The notes below the pieces were generated by a model that saw only the letters and a list, made by a program, of their open reading frames with translations, had not been told where the DNA came from and made no database searches. A DNA stretch of 64,000 nt, taken from Asterella californica (lineage: Eukaryota; Streptophyta; Marchantiopsida; Marchantiales; Aytoniaceae). The stretch lies in contig JAYKYS010000016.1 in assembly GCA_036924285.1 (NCBI GenBank), forward strand, positions 372,001 through 436,000, given 5' to 3'. Of this stretch, positions 24,619 through 37,424 are shown in pieces (position 1 is the stretch's first letter; each line of letters opens with the position of its first letter). A program made the translations under genes and the position numbers.

Positions 24619-25950
24619 TATCAGGTTTTGCATGAAGTCCATGAAAATACGAGGTTCCATGCTGTGGAGATATCATGCGCTAAATAGAAGTAAAAATAGA
24701 AAAACTATCACGAGAACAAGCTTTGCAAGATATACCAATTTTGTCGTGCGCATACACATCTCTACACAACATACATCGCTGTCAGAGATACACCACACAT
24801 ACACATAATACATGGACGATGTCATACACATACACAAGTGTATCACAATGATAAATGATATGTACTCACTCCACCGTGCCAACGAGCACTAAATAATCAC
24901 TAAAGTCGAGCCAAATCCACTTTGTATTCGCAAAAAATCAAGATTGCATTCACCAAGACTATCCACCATAGCCATGAGCTTGAAGACTCAACTCGAAGAA
25001 CTAAGACCTCCAAGCCCTACCTGCGAAGTATATCCCTAGAGGACTATCCCACCAACTCACCCTAACGGCACTAACAGTCTCACCACTCCGCACTTGGTCA
25101 ACCTAACCGAAATACCAAACTGACGTGACAGCTGTCGTGCACACACACATCACTACACAACGTACATTGCCGTCAGATATACACCACACATACACATAAC
25201 ACATGGACGATGTCATACACATACACAAGTGTATCATAATCGTCCCCCTAACTAACGGTTAGGTCCCTCTAAATCCAGATAGCCTCATATTCCAACTACG
25301 TACATCTTCATGGGTGCAAGGATCAGGAGGTCGAGTGCTACATCACCCATCGTTAGTCGTCTGTCTGCAATCTATATCACGCAAAGATCTAATCGGCTAT
25401 CTGTGCTATATATATCGAGGACAAATCCATCATCCAACAAGAATGACATTGAGAGGTGGAGTCAAACATGACATGTGCTAACCTCTCAAACAACCATCAC
25501 ACATCAACATACGGGCTGCTCCACCAGCAGACCCACACAACATACACCTCAAGCCTACACGTACAACTACTAAGCTTGGATCAACGGTATCATTGATGTT
25601 GGGAAGATGACATGACGCGCAATTACGCATATGGTCCTTCCAAACAACACCATCACGGCCCTCTAACATGAGTACTCCGGAAAATAATACCTCACGCACT
25701 CGTAAAATAGTGCACTATGCGGTCACATCCAACGTCGTCAGTGCAATCTGCTATAGATAGATATAATCGTCAAGATGAAACCTACGAATCGATGGTCAAT
25801 AACCTCCTCCTCGAATAGTCACATATCGCAACATGTCTCTATGTTGAGCAATCGCTAGGTTCTAAAAAGCCACGGAAAACCGTAGTCCACCAATGTCACT
25901 ATAGTTTTTGAGAAGTTATCTTGGCCGGACCTTTGTCTTGTAAGTCAACT
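24619..25950 (-). repeat. Remnant G: B-like LTR fragment
   Basis: The first 150 bp or so (TATCAGGTTTTGCATGAAG onward) match the start of the element B LTR, including the GAGGTTCC and TGTGGAGAT segments. The rest is not clearly alignable by eye. It contains a direct repeat of about 107 bp: 24743-24849 and 25134-25240 (period 391), rich in CA steps. It ends where element F begins. A matching gag-protease remnant lies on the other side of F (49331-49966), so the two may be halves of one old element. Confidence 0.5.
24743..25240. repeat. Direct repeat, period 391 bp
   Basis: Two copies of a segment starting GTCGTGC and ending ACACAAGTGTATCA are found at 24743-24849 and 25134-25240, with a handful of differences. 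The interval holds nothing recognised. Confidence 0.8.
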
Positions 25951-26697
25951 TGTCTCTCACCCAGTGGTACCTCAGATGACTAGGATTACTAGTGCACCAT
26001 AATTACAAAGATTCAGTTACACCCATGCTCGCTTCACTCAACTCTCTGACCTGTATGGTCACATCGATCTCTCTACATTACATCGCGTAATACTCAAGGA
26101 CTCCCAAGGTCTCCAATACTCACTTTACTTATAGACAGGAAAATGAGAGTATCTTCCATCCTCTCAACTTCTCCTTATATACTCTACAACTTCTTATCGT
26201 GATAACTTTCACTAAGTTACGTTACCACATGGTAAGTTCGCAATCCAAAATAGTAAAACTTCTAAAGGTTACTAAGACTTAAGAATAGCACACACATTAC
26301 TTGTTATACTTTACTAAAGTAAGAGATTTTCTTACTTTAGCTTTTCTAAAGTGTTAACTTTCCATACTAACCAGTATGAAGACGATAATAAACTAATACG
26401 TCTTTTGAGGAGCATTTTAGATATTTGGGCATGACTTTCCACCATGCATCCAATCAGCGATGGTCAACAAAGTTACATACTTTTGAGAAACATATTTAGA
26501 GCTCCGCACTTGTCACATATTATCATAGTGAAACCTCTAATAGTTTCTTCAACTTAGTTATAACTATCTCAGCTAGTTATGACTAGTTTTGATCGCTCTA
26601 GATTTTGATCTTCGAACTAGAGTAACTTATAAGATAGTTATACCTAATGAAAGTTATAAAAGCAATAATGAGATAATGAGATACTTGTGACGTGACA
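25951..26697 (-). repeat. Element F 3' LTR
   Basis: It starts TGTCTCTCACCCAG and ends GTGACGTGACA, matching 32683-33400 with moderate divergence and one short length difference near 26,320-26,340. The right-hand copy lacks its final part because of the insertion of E. Confidence 0.87.
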
Positions 26698-27127
26698 TTT
26701 ACCCCCAGACTTAATTTTCACTCCGTCCTCGGAGTGAAGTATCACGTTGATGAAACTTCTTCAGCTTGTCGTGGTTCACTTGGTCGAAGAACGTACCACT
26801 CCTTTCTTGAAGATCATAGGTATCATTACTCCACACTTTGGAGATGATGAAAGGTCCAAAATACCAGCATAAGAACTTTTTTGAACTCCCTTGTGTCTAA
26901 TAGCATCTCTTAACATCACCCACTCACTCTTTTAAAATGATTGTAACCTCGTTTTGTTCTTCGTCAAACGCTTGTCATAGCTCTTCTTCTGTTGTAGATG
27001 AGCTATCTCAATTTGTTGAGCTGCATCGTCTCTATTCTCCTCTAGCTCCAACAAGGTTTCTCTCCTCTCCTTCTCAGTTGTTGGTCACCCTTTTTCTTCA
27101 ATCCAGCTTGCAAGGTCTGAAAGGTGG

Positions 27128-27802
27128 TTAAGTCGAACTAGATTGGTAATCTGGATTCCAACCATACACCATCTTGAAAGACAAAGATCTTGTGGACGTC
27201 TTCACTGTTGTACGATGCTCCCATAAAACCGCATGAAGACGCTTTTCCCAGGTGTGTTTGGCCCTTTCCATGTCAGCATCCTTTGCTAACATTTGACACA
27301 AGGTAAAGTTTGTCCTCTCTACCGAACCGTTTGAACTAGGTTTATATGAAGTAATAACCCTTTGAGAAATGGAGAAGTGTGTGCACATAGCAGTAGTCAT
27401 ACCACTCACAAATTCTCGACCCCTATCAGGAACTAACTCCAAGGGATATCCAAACCTAGTAATGATCTGTTCATAGAGAAATCTACCCACCTCAACTTCT
27501 CCAATAGTTACAAGAGGTCTAGATTCTACCCACTTGGTAAGATAATTTGTGACTACAAGAATATACTTATTGTTGCGAGGGGTGTGATTCAAAGGTCCAA
27601 CAAAATCTATTCTCCATTTCTCGAAAGGTCCAAGAACCGGAATAGACCTAAGAGGAGTAGAAACACTAGATTTGATAGCAAAAGCTTGACAAACATCACA
27701 AGTTTTACAATACGTCAAGCAATCTCTAAACATCCCCTCCAGTGATATCCTACGTCTAGTATCATATGGGCTGTCAACTTGCTTATGAAATGTTCTCCAC
27801 AT
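27128..27802 (-). pseudogene. Element F integrase
   Basis: This 224-codon frame begins in the zinc module (CKTCDVC). The catalytic core has WRIDFVGPL (first Asp), VPDRGREFVSG (second Asp) and SSNGSVERTN (Glu), the classic Gypsy pattern. It ends in the region after the core (HTWEKRLHAVLWEHRTT). Integrase joins cDNA to the host chromosome. The HH half of the zinc module is not in this frame. Neither a chromodomain nor a GPY/F motif is visible. Confidence 0.88.
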
Positions 27803-27992
27803 AGTGGACCGTCATGGAATTCTTCATGAGTCGTAGAGACTCCTCCTTGCTCGTAGCTCTTCTCAAGATTCCATCAACTCCTTCACGGAATAACACACCT
27901 TCTACCACCGTGTAGGGTTGATTTCGTTTCACTGAAGTCTTCTTCTCTCTGGTCTGCATCTCGTCTAGAAAGACACCTCTCGTAACAAAATC

Positions 27993-28358
27993 TCAAATTT
28001 CTTGATATTCTATTGAGATAATAGAGTTGCTCATCAAGACCATCAAATCTTCGTCAAGAAAAGTGTCGTCCACCGGCTCTTCTCCATCGTCATCGTAAGC
28101 TCTAGATAGCAAATATGTATTTGCGTGCTTCTTTCCAGATCGATCACAAATCTCATAGTCGTACTCTGACAATAAGAGCTTCCACCTTGCTAATCGTCCT
28201 TTGACCATAGGTTTATTGAAGATGTACTTCAATGCCTTATGATCTATAACGATAGTGAATTTGCCTCCTATGAGATAATGTAGAAATTTTCTCAGAGCAT
28301 AGATCACTGCTAATCCTTCTCTCTCTGTCACATAATAATTTCTCTCTGCCTTGATCAT
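27993..28358 (-). pseudogene. Element F RNase H
   Basis: This 121-codon frame contains AERNYYVTEREGLAVIYALR (active-site Glu region), FTIVIDHKALKYIF (Asp) and a damaged ADxLSR motif that reads ANTYLLSRA. Family knowledge: RNase H degrades RNA in the RNA-DNA hybrid. It is separated from the RT frames by stops near 28,360-28,470. Confidence 0.85.
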
Positions 28359-28469
28359 TTGCCGGCTAGCATATGCAATAGGATGATCTATACCTTCAAC
28401 ATCGTACTGACTTAAAGTACATCCTACTGCTATATTTGAAACATCCGTATATAGAATAAATTATTTATT

Positions 28470-29645
28470 CTAATCGGACTTAACCAAGATTGGAGCTGAA
28501 ATAAGAGCTTTCTTCAGTTCCTCAAATGCGGCTAGAGATTCTTCATCTCCTAGAATCAACACGTAAACTACTCCCTTCTTCAGATATACAGTCAAAGCAT
28601 ATGCTTTATGTGAGAAAGAGAGTATAAACCTTCGATAATACCCCACCATGTCTAAAAATTGACGTAACTTAGTGAGAGTACTAGGAAAAGGGAGCTTTAT
28701 GTATCCAAGGACATATGATATGAACCAAGAGTAGCCCTTCCTCACACCCAAAAATACATTTCTCCGGATTGAGAGATGCAATTGTTACATCTAAACATTC
28801 TAAGACCTTCACAAGGTGCTCAAAATGCTTCTCCTTACTCCCGTAAACACAAAAGTCATCTATAAAATCTCTCACAAACTTTCCTAAGAAGGGTTCGAAC
28901 ACTTTGTTCATAAATCTTTGAAACGTCACAGGAGCATTACAAAGACAAATGGCATGACTCGAAATGCAAACGTACCTCACGGAGTAGTGAAAGTGATAAG
29001 ATGTTGAAGTTTCGATGCAATTTTGATATGGTTATATCCGCTATAACCATCACCAAAGCTGTACCATTCGTTTCCCGCCACTTCTTCCAAGATCTAGTCG
29101 ATGAAAGATAGAGATGAATAATCCTTCTTTGTGACCGCATTGAGCTTTTTGAAATCAACACACAACTTCAATTTATCATTTTTCTTCTTTACAATCACAA
29201 TGGTTGATACCCATTCAGAATGCTCCACCTCGTAAATGAACCCAGCAGCGTGTAGCTTCTTGATCTCTTCTTTCACCAAGTCCGCAATTGGAGGACTCAC
29301 TCTTTGTTGCTTCTGTCGCACCGGTTTGACCTCCTTCTCTAACTCGATACGGTGTTGCTCCAGTGTGACATCCCTCAGATCCTTGTAACTAAATGCATAT
29401 ACATGAATGTATTTGCGAAAGATCTCTTCGAAACAACTCTTCTCCTCTTTAGTAACATTCGATCCATGACGTAAGGTGACAATTCTTCTCTCCACCTCCT
29501 CGAGAGTCAACGGTTGTTTGTCCCGATCTGTTTGCACTTCCAGAGAAAGGAAAAGATCCACTACATTCACACCCACATTTTGTTCTTCTCTCTCCTCTTC
29601 TGACGATGTGTTTTCGTATTCTGAATCTGAAGAATTGGTACCCAC
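28470..29645 (-). pseudogene. Element F reverse transcriptase, frameshifted
   Basis: The RT is spread over four overlapping frames. They are 29645-29094 (acidic linker, then HRIELEKEVKPVRQKQQRVSP, SEWVSTIVIVKKKNDKLKLC and VDFKKLNAVT), 29161-28937 (degenerate), 28980-28681 (LCNAPVTFQRFMNKVFEPF and FIDDFCVYGSKEKHFEHL) and 28781-28470 (KLRQFLDMVGYYRRFI, connection region). FIDD stands for the YxDD catalytic motif. The order and motifs match non-chromoviral plant Gypsy RT. At least three frameshifts make it non-functional. Confidence 0.87.
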
Positions 29646-29783
29646 ATCAGAAGTAGTATCGACAACTTCTGACTCCCAATAGTTCGATCTTGGTCGATCT
29701 GATTATGACGTCCCAACTTGATCTACGAGCAATGGAACTTTGATCCGGTGGTGATTCAGTCCGATGCGTAGATAACATTTGTG

Positions 29784-30089
29784 TCAGTTATCTGTTGCAT
29801 GTACTGCTCGAATCCAAGGTCTTCCGAGTAATATTTCATAACTTGACTCCTTCAAGATTTGAAATGTTATATTTACTTGCACTCCCATTACTAACACACA
29901 AACTTTCTCAAGCACACCCAATGGCCTAACTCGTTGTTTGTTAGCCATGCCAATCGTGATGCTAGAAGAGCGAGTTGGTACTAGATCCAACTTCCTTATC
30001 CGAGATAGCGCTGCCGATCCTCCATCGACAAGAACATCTGAAACATCTCTCTCATTGATACGAGTCTCTACTTTTGATGTCTTGTGCAC
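29784..30089 (-). pseudogene. Element F retropepsin
   Basis: This 101-codon frame contains the aspartic protease motif DVLVDGGSAALSRI and, near the end, YEILLGRPWI, typical of the retropepsin C-terminal strand. D-G-G is the form seen in Athila/Tat-type elements. It contrasts with the D-H-G of the other elements in this window. Confidence 0.8.
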
Positions 30090-32079
30090 ACCTCTCCTTC
30101 ACTAACATCTAAAGCACTCACACCGCCAATAGAAAGATTTATCTTCTTCTTCCGACCTCGTCGGGAGCTTAGACCGCTACGGAGTTCTTTTCTCACCGAA
30201 GGATTCAGAGCAATCAACTGTCCCACAATAATATTTGCTCGTTGCTTGCCCACGTCTTTCATCACATTGTATTTTGATTGCTCCATTGAAATTGTGAAAT
30301 CAGTATTTCTCAATTTTTTCTGTTGCTCTTTGATCTTTGAAGAAGATTTGCTACTCCGGGTATTTTGACTTGGAGATTCTTTCATCACTACAAGTTTTTC
30401 CTCGTCAAAATGCGTCCTCATCCTCTTCCTCTCTTGAGCCAACAGCTCTACAGATTGAAAACCTTCTCATACATCTCGTGACTCCAAGATGTCAATGCAT
30501 GCTACACCCTTGTCCTTGCTTTGTGAAGTTGAAGCTCCATCCGTCATTCCACCATTACGACTTGGACAATTACGTCAAAAATGAGACCCTCCATACGTAA
30601 AACATCCTTGGCTTGTGTAGTTACTTGGTGATCCTTCTGGTGTTCCACCTCTAGACTGATAGTTCCCGTAACCTCGTAAGCCCTCTCTAACATTTGGACT
30701 TCGATGTTGCAACAAATTCATCATATTGATCTTCAAGTCTATCAAAGATTTTGTCAGACTTTTCAACTCTTCACGAAAGTAAGGAGTAGCGGATCTAGAC
30801 GATACAGTGATTGTAACCTCACTAGTATGAACTATCAGCGTCAAATTCTGGAACCGTACAGTCGGAACAATCGTAGACATGCTCGGCACTTGCACATCCC
30901 CACATGCTACCCCAACAGTCATTGGTTGCAAATCGTCTCCATCCAGACTCTCCTCCATCCTGGTTGCGATCTTCACTACATCAACCTTCGAAGTTGGTCT
31001 CTCATACCGCACTTGTGTTCAAATTTCCGGCCTCAGTCCTCCAATGAAATTCTTTGTGAGCATTGCTCCAATGCCCATCATCGTTGACTCTACTACATCT
31101 CCACTTTTTCGTAAAACCACCCGAAACTTCTGCTCTAATTTCTCCACTCTCTCGACGTAAGTCCTTACTTTCTCTTTCTCTCCTTTGTTTGTGCTAAGTT
31201 ACCTCTACCATTAACTTCTCGTAACTTCCATAAGGAAAAAAGTTTTCAATTAAGGCCTCTATCAATACTTCCCAAGTATCGACTAGAGTCCCACTACGCT
31301 TCTCTTCTTCCTGTCTTCATATCATGTCAAGGCATAATTCTCAAGAAATTTAAGTATCAGCCCTACCCACTCACTCTTCTTTCGATCTCCATTGTCAATG
31401 AATGCTCGTTTAAAGTCCCTCACAAATCCTTCCACGTCTTCTCTATCCTTTCCATAAAACACCAGAAGTTTCTCTATTCTTCTCTTTTTTTCTTTTTCTT
31501 ACTCAAGATATTGCTTGTAGATGTGAACATCGTACTTCATCGCAATCCACAATTTCCCCGTTGAGCTCTCTCCTCTCCAAAGGTTAGAATAAGTTTGACG
31601 CTCATGGTCATCTTATTTAACATGTGACAGACTATCTCCATCTTCACTAGAAGTCTTCACTCGTTCCATTTCTACACTCAACCTTCTCTCGAGACCTTCG
31701 GCTACGGTTTTCAGCAAAGCAACCACTGCGCTACACTCATGCTCAACTGGAATCTCGTCCACTCCACATCTAGGACAAAAAAGGTTGTAGGGTCAATGAC
31801 GTCTTGTCTAAGGGAAGAAGGACCTATGTGGAAACTTAAGTCGACCAACCCTCGTTGCTCACGCAAAAGTCTATTCTTCGTAAGACACCTGCTCACTTTA
31901 TGTCTTTCTTCTCCACACAAAAAGCACCTTGAGTTCTTCTCCAGATTCTTACGACTACTCTCTACTTCTTCTTCAAACTCTAGTCGAAATTCTCCTTTCG
32001 TCAGATCAGCTGTAACTATCATTGAATAGCCTTGAGGAATCTTGCTCAGCCTCAATTTCCACTCTTGCTGACCTTCCAT
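30068..32079 (-). pseudogene. Element F gag remnant
   Basis: Several short frames make up this region. The one at 32079-31711 carries a zinc knuckle CFLCGEERHKVSRC (C-x2-C-x4-H-x4-C). The frame at 31012-30575 has RYERPTSKVDVVKIATRMEE and ends in a damaged knuckle (CFTYGGSHF). The one at 30442-30068 is basic and leads to the protease. Stops and frame changes occur throughout (for example 31,020-31,710). Confidence 0.65.
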
Positions 32080-32639
32080 GGCGATGATGCGTCATACATC
32101 TCTCTCACTATGAAGCTTGTTTGACACTTTTGATCACTCGACTATCCTCTTGCTTAGCAATCTCTCATATTACTAAGTAGAAGCTTAACTTCTCAACTCT
32201 TAGCCTCACAGATCGAACCGAATCCTCTCCAAGAATTTTGAAGTTCCTTCACTCTTTCCCTTCAGTATGCGATATAATAGATTTGACCTCCCTTTGCTTC
32301 GAATGCAATAACTCAAGTTCTACTTGATCAATTTATGCATGGTTTGGATGCCTAGATAGATTATCTTGCAGGCTATAAGCATGGAAGATTTAAAGTTCTA
32401 ACTCCAAAAACTGAAAATATGAAAATGACTGTAAACTCTTTCTCGAGAGCTCACTATTTGGTACCGAAAAACCCCCTCAACTTCCGAAAGACATAACTCT
32501 CTCCTTATAAATGATCTCTCGGAGATATAAAGTTTGTTGGAAAGCTTATCTTGCCCTCTATAACAAAATGTACTGTACAAAGATTTTGAATTCATGTTCA
32601 AAAACTGACATGAACTGTACAAAGACTAAATACTAATCT

Positions 32640-32682
32640 TTGTACCGAGGTTCTGGCAACGGAATCAAAATGTAAATCGGCC
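32640..32682 (-). promoter_or_regulatory. Element F primer region
   Basis: On the minus strand, after a short spacer from the LTR, the sequence reads GATTCCGTTGCCAGAACC. It resembles the primer site GGCGCCGTTGCCGGGGA known from Athila/Tat-type elements (tRNA-Asp), with several changes. It is a decayed site. Confidence 0.45.
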
Positions 32683-33400
32683 TGTCTCTCACCCAGGGGT
32701 ACCTCAGCTGACTAGGATGACCAATGCACCATAATTACAAAGATTCAGTTACACCCATGCCCGCTTCACTCAACTCTCTGACCCAAATGGTCACATCGGT
32801 CCCTCTAATAACATTCCTGCAAACAAGTTCTAATCCCGTTCTCAAATTGCATCGCGTAATACTCAAGGACTCCCAAGGTCTCCAATGCTCACTTTACTTA
32901 TAGATAGGAAAATGAGAGTGTCTTTCACCTTCTTAACTCCTCCTTATATATACAAGTTCTTACCATGGTAACTTTCACTAAGTTAAGTTACCTCATGGTA
33001 AGTTCGCAATCCAAAATAGTAAAACTTCTAAAGGCTACTAAGACTTAAGAATAGCACACACATTACTTGTTATAGCTTTTCTAAAGTGTTATTTTCCATA
33101 CTAACCAGTAGGAAGACGACAACAAACTAATACGTCTTTTGAGGAGCATCTTTAGATATTTGTGCATTACTTTCCACGATGCATCCAATCAGCGATGGTC
33201 AACAAAGTTACATACTTTTGAGAAGCATATTTAGAGCTCCGCACTTGTCACATAGTATCATAGTGAAACCTCTAATAGTTTCTTCAACTTAGTTATAACT
33301 ATCTCAACTAGTTATGACTAGTTTTGATCGCTCTCGATTTGGATCTTCGAACTAGAGTAACCTATAAGATAGTTATATCTAATGAAAGTTATATAAGCAA
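32683..33400 (-). repeat. Element F 5' LTR, main part
   Basis: It matches 25951-26697. At 33400 it is broken by element E; the remaining 33 bp (AATGAGATACTTG to GTGTGACA) lie at 49088-49120. AGCAA is present at both edges of E (33396-33400 and 49083-49087). Confidence 0.9.
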
Positions 33401-35024
33401 TGTAGTGTCGCATGATTATTCTTTTTGCCCATTTAGTATAAAAGATATCGTTCCCACAGAGGATTTGCACAAGCAACACTGCTCTAAGTTCTAAGATCTG
33501 TTCAAACACAGAAACACACGGGTTTTGCCTAGAAATCCCGCCTTCTCACAAAACCACACGGCTTCCAGACCCTTCAGAAGGTGCCCTGGACCTAAACAAA
33601 CAACTACTAACTAAAATATCGCACAACTATCTACAGAGAAGCTCGAGAAGACACTTCTTGCTTCCAGGTCGCTTCTTCCGGTCTTCTCAGTACCGTCTTC
33701 CCGAAGCAATTCTCGGCTTCTGGGGGTTCAGCTCGGCTTCTCACACCTCCAGAAGACTGCTCCTGCTTCATAGAAGTCGACTAGCAACGTCTGTCGCACA
33801 TTGCTCTTCCAATTCCCAACGGGTTAGATTAATCACAGGGTGTATGCCCCCTGTAGCCTTCCCAGGCTTCTGCCTACGGAAACGGTCTTCCTACAGCACT
33901 ACAACGACATTCATCTTCACAGAAGCTCGCTAGAAGAAGGTAAGAAGATGAGGAAGATGAGAGAAGATGAGGAAGAAGGGAAAATCCAAACGAGAGAGAA
34001 ACAAGATAAGAATGAGAAATTAAGACTCCGACAGGCTTCTAGTCCGGATCCTGACTAAGAAGCTATCCCTGCTTGTAATAGTTTGGGGAGGAAGACAACA
34101 AACATGCGTACAGTTATACAATCTTCTACTTGAGGATGTCGTCTTCTGCTGTGGGAAGAAGGCTTCTTTCTTCTTCTCTCGCTACTCCGACTTCTCTGTC
34201 TTCTGAGATCCCTTATCCATAAAACTGTCCGTACGTGGATCCGAAGAGCTCCACTAGACGAGCCAAGCTGCGAATCTGCACAACTGCTGACAGTCACCGT
34301 CACTCAAGAAGAATGCTTTCCATGCACATTCGGGAGTGAATTCAAGAAAACCCACTACCTCCAAGACACAAGCAAAACTTCTGCACTCAAATCAGCAATT
34401 CATTCCACGAGAAGAAGGCACATTGGTGCTGGGAAGTTCACTTCCTCTACTTTCTGCTCCTACTCCTCGACACACCAGTCTAGCCAACAGGACCACACGA
34501 GGATGCCGTTCCTTGCTCCTAAATTGTCCACTACCTCCATCTACATCTTCGAACCACTGCTGGTAACGAGCATGCAAACCCCTCCGGTGTAATCTCAATC
34601 TATTCGTATGTCTCTAACATCGAGTGTAGTGTGTGCGCACACAGTAGTGTATACCAAAAATTACCAGTGTACTCTGTGCACCTCTCATGTGTATAATGTC
34701 TCTCCTGCATCGTAAAATATGTGTGTGTGTGCAAGCCCGAAAATCTACTCTGTAATCCTACTTATGCATATGCCTTGAGACGCAGAGAGGATCTCCTCCA
34801 ATCCTCAACTACAACCAGGGAGAGATGGGCGCTATCAGAAGGATGCCACCCCACATGCAAGCGGTTCCCCTTCCTAATTAGCCATCCACCTTACTACTCT
34901 TGCGTTGCCTACTTTGGCACATGATCACCTATCTAATATTACACTAAAACTGCCACCTCCTAAGATAGCATGTTCGGTTCCTACTAAGTTTGGACAAGTC
35001 AACTTGTCTTCTACGCTTTGCTGT
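33401..35024. other. Element E left non-coding part
   Basis: It starts TGTAGTGTCGC. Many purine/pyrimidine-alternating GAAG/CTTC motifs run from about 33,640 to 34,420. At 34,625-34,690 there are short TG/CA-rich stretches. No coding region is supported. Confidence 0.5.
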
Positions 35025-36479
35025 CTACTCTAATTGCTCGGATGCAATCTTCATTTGATTTGCTCCTACCTGAACTCCTAACTCGGCTTCTGATAAGCTG
35101 GGAAGCCCTGCAAATACCTCGGGTGTCACTGAGGTGACTTCCTCCTCAACATTCGTTGTTGACTCTGCTGCTGCTGCTTCGGAAGACAGAAGCGTCTTCT
35201 GGGAAGCTGGGTTGACTTGTGCTTCTTCGCTATTCTGAGGCACTAGTTCGACACTGGGAGCCATGGTGATCTCATAGGGGTCCGAGGAAGTCGCTTCCTC
35301 CACTCGGAATACTTGAAAAGACAGCTCTTTTTCTTGTCTTTCAGAAGACATCTTGTCTTCCGGGGTTTCTTCCGGGGTCTTCTCGGCTTCCAGTGCTGTC
35401 ACTACCAAGTGGACAGCGAGGTGGAACTCCTCCTTCTCCATGTCTGATCCGGTCGATGGTGCTGAGGCTTGGGAAGATGCAGTTGCGGGTGGCGGAATCA
35501 AGAGAAGACCGTAAACTGTCTTCACTCTCTCTATCGGCCGATCCAAGTACCGGAACATGCTCTCCTTGCACTCTAGCAACATCGCTCTAGACTCGTCGTC
35601 CCATTCTCTAGCTAAGGTTCTAAGCTTCCTGCTTGCGGTGAAGTTAAACTTCTTTCGAAGCGCTTCCACCGACTGAGCTAACATCCCCTGTGCACGAGCT
35701 TCCGCTGCTTCTCGTCGCGTCTTCTGGGCTGCAGTATGCGCTTCTGCGGCTTCTCGCAGTGTCTTTCATGTCGTCTTCTCCTCTGCAAGGGCGGTGATCT
35801 TACCCCGTACTCGTAGAACCTCCTGGTTCTTACCTGCAACTCTTGGTTGTTCTTCTTCAGCTGCGCTAACTCCTTGGCAGAAGCGGCTACTTCCGTCTTG
35901 TACTTCGCTGCGAGCTTCTCCGTGGTGCGGAGGTTGGCTTCCAACGCTTCTACCTTCTTCTGACCTTCTTCCTACCGCATCAGGGTGCGCAGATCGAATC
36001 CAAGATGTAGTGACTTCTCCTGAGCCATCGCTCTCTTCTCCACCAACTCCATAGCTGGTCAGATCTCCGAGTGGAAGAAGACACTGAACTCCTCCAGTCT
36101 TCTTCCCGCAGAAGACAGACTCATCCTTACAATCCGATCGGAGGTGTCTTCTTTGTCTTCCCGAGGCAAGGATGCCTCTTCCACCACTATGATCATCTGC
36201 TTCTGCGCGCGAGAAGAAGCTACTCTTCTCATCTTCCGGGATGAAAGATCTCTCCCCATGACAGAAGCGGTCCCCTTTACTCCGCTTCCTCGCATCGCAG
36301 TAGGAGTATCCATCCAACTTTCGTCTTCTGGAGTAGGCGGAAGACTCTCTGGTGTTGCAGAAGCGGTCTTCTGCGCAGCTCGGGTACCCAAGAACTCCTC
36401 CTGTGAGTCGGACTCCGATCCAGAGAATCCCCAACCCAGCTTTATGCACCACCATATGCATCTCAGCAGTCTTTAGCAT
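35025..36479 (-). pseudogene. Element E coiled-coil protein, C-terminal part
   Basis: Three minus-strand frames are probably one protein. 36391-36059 and 36479-35766 are rich in Ser/Arg/Glu. 35944-35678 gives an α-helical stretch (LRTTEKLAAKYKTEVAASAK, ELAQLKKNNQEL) and 35684-35025 continues it (MLAQSVEALRKKF, LAREWDDESRAMLL) before a Ser/Glu/Thr-rich acidic tail. Helix heptads suggest a coiled coil. No enzymatic motif is visible. The layout (globular N-part, low-complexity middle, coiled coil) recalls proteins of plant gypsy-type non-autonomous elements, but I cannot place it in a family. Frame changes near 35,680 and 35,770 suggest decay. Confidence 0.5.
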
Positions 36480-36653
36480 CTGGGTGCCGTAGTGGTTGTT
36501 TGCTGGAAAGTGGAGTAGAACGATTCAAATGCCAAGATCGATAATAATCAAAATCAGACGGAAGCGTTGGTGAGATTACAGTCGTGTTCACATTGGTCTT
36601 ACCAGAGGCCAATGGTCATCTGAAACGACGATAAGATCACTTCCTCTTACTTC

Positions 36654-37340
36654 TCATAGGCGGAGAAACCCGTAAAAGACACAACGAACATAAGGACCAC
36701 TAGCTAAGAAGAGCCCACGGTCACCGATTTCAGTGTTATCTCCAGACAATATATGGGTGGCCCAAATGCAGATTTGTGTAACACGAATTGAAACTTCTGC
36801 CGAGCAGACCTCCTGAAAGTCTTTGTGTATCATAGCTCTCAGTAAAATGAACCTTATGCTGTCGTCCGTTTCCATCTGCGAGCCAGTAGCACCGACGTTT
36901 AGTGACTCGGTAATGTACAAAACAAATGAACTGCTTATTATCGAGAAAGATGTGGTCTTCCTAGGCACACTCCTAGGACCCATCTTCCTTGGTGGTGTCG
37001 CGTCTTCCGACCCACTTGAGTTGTCTTCCCTCACCAGAAGCGTCTTCTGATGAGTACCTGATCTCATCTGCGGCATCAGAGTGAGAGGAGGAGCCATTGC
37101 TGCTGCTCGGTCGTCTTCTGTCGAGGTCTCCTCCTTCGTCTCGTGCTGTCCCGTTGGTCCATATCTCGCCAACTGATCTTCCGTGAGATCCCCCTTGGCT
37201 ACGTCTAGATAACAAAAGAATGGAGTAAGATGTCTTCCTGCTGGGGTGCCTAAGTACACTAGCTCCGCCTGCACATATGCGTGGAAGAACGCGCCCCAGT
37301 TGATGGGCAGTCCTTCCCAAATGGCTTCCAAGAATTCCAC
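36654..37340 (-). pseudogene. Element E protein, middle part
   Basis: This 228-codon frame starts with a probably globular segment (EAIWEGLPINWGAFFHAYVQ, ELVYLGTPAGRHLTPFF) and continues into a Ser/Glu/Asp-rich region. The aromatic-rich segment looks like the folded N-terminal domain of a repeat-encoded structural protein. Not recognised. It follows 37425-37793 on the same strand with a short gap that contains stops, so it may be a second exon or a broken continuation. Confidence 0.45.
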
Positions 37341-37424
37341 GTCCTGGTCTCCAAGGTACCTCGTCTTCTAAGGCTTCCCCTTAGGAAAGAGGTGAAGGCT
37401 TAGTAAGCTCTTGGTAAGCTTCAA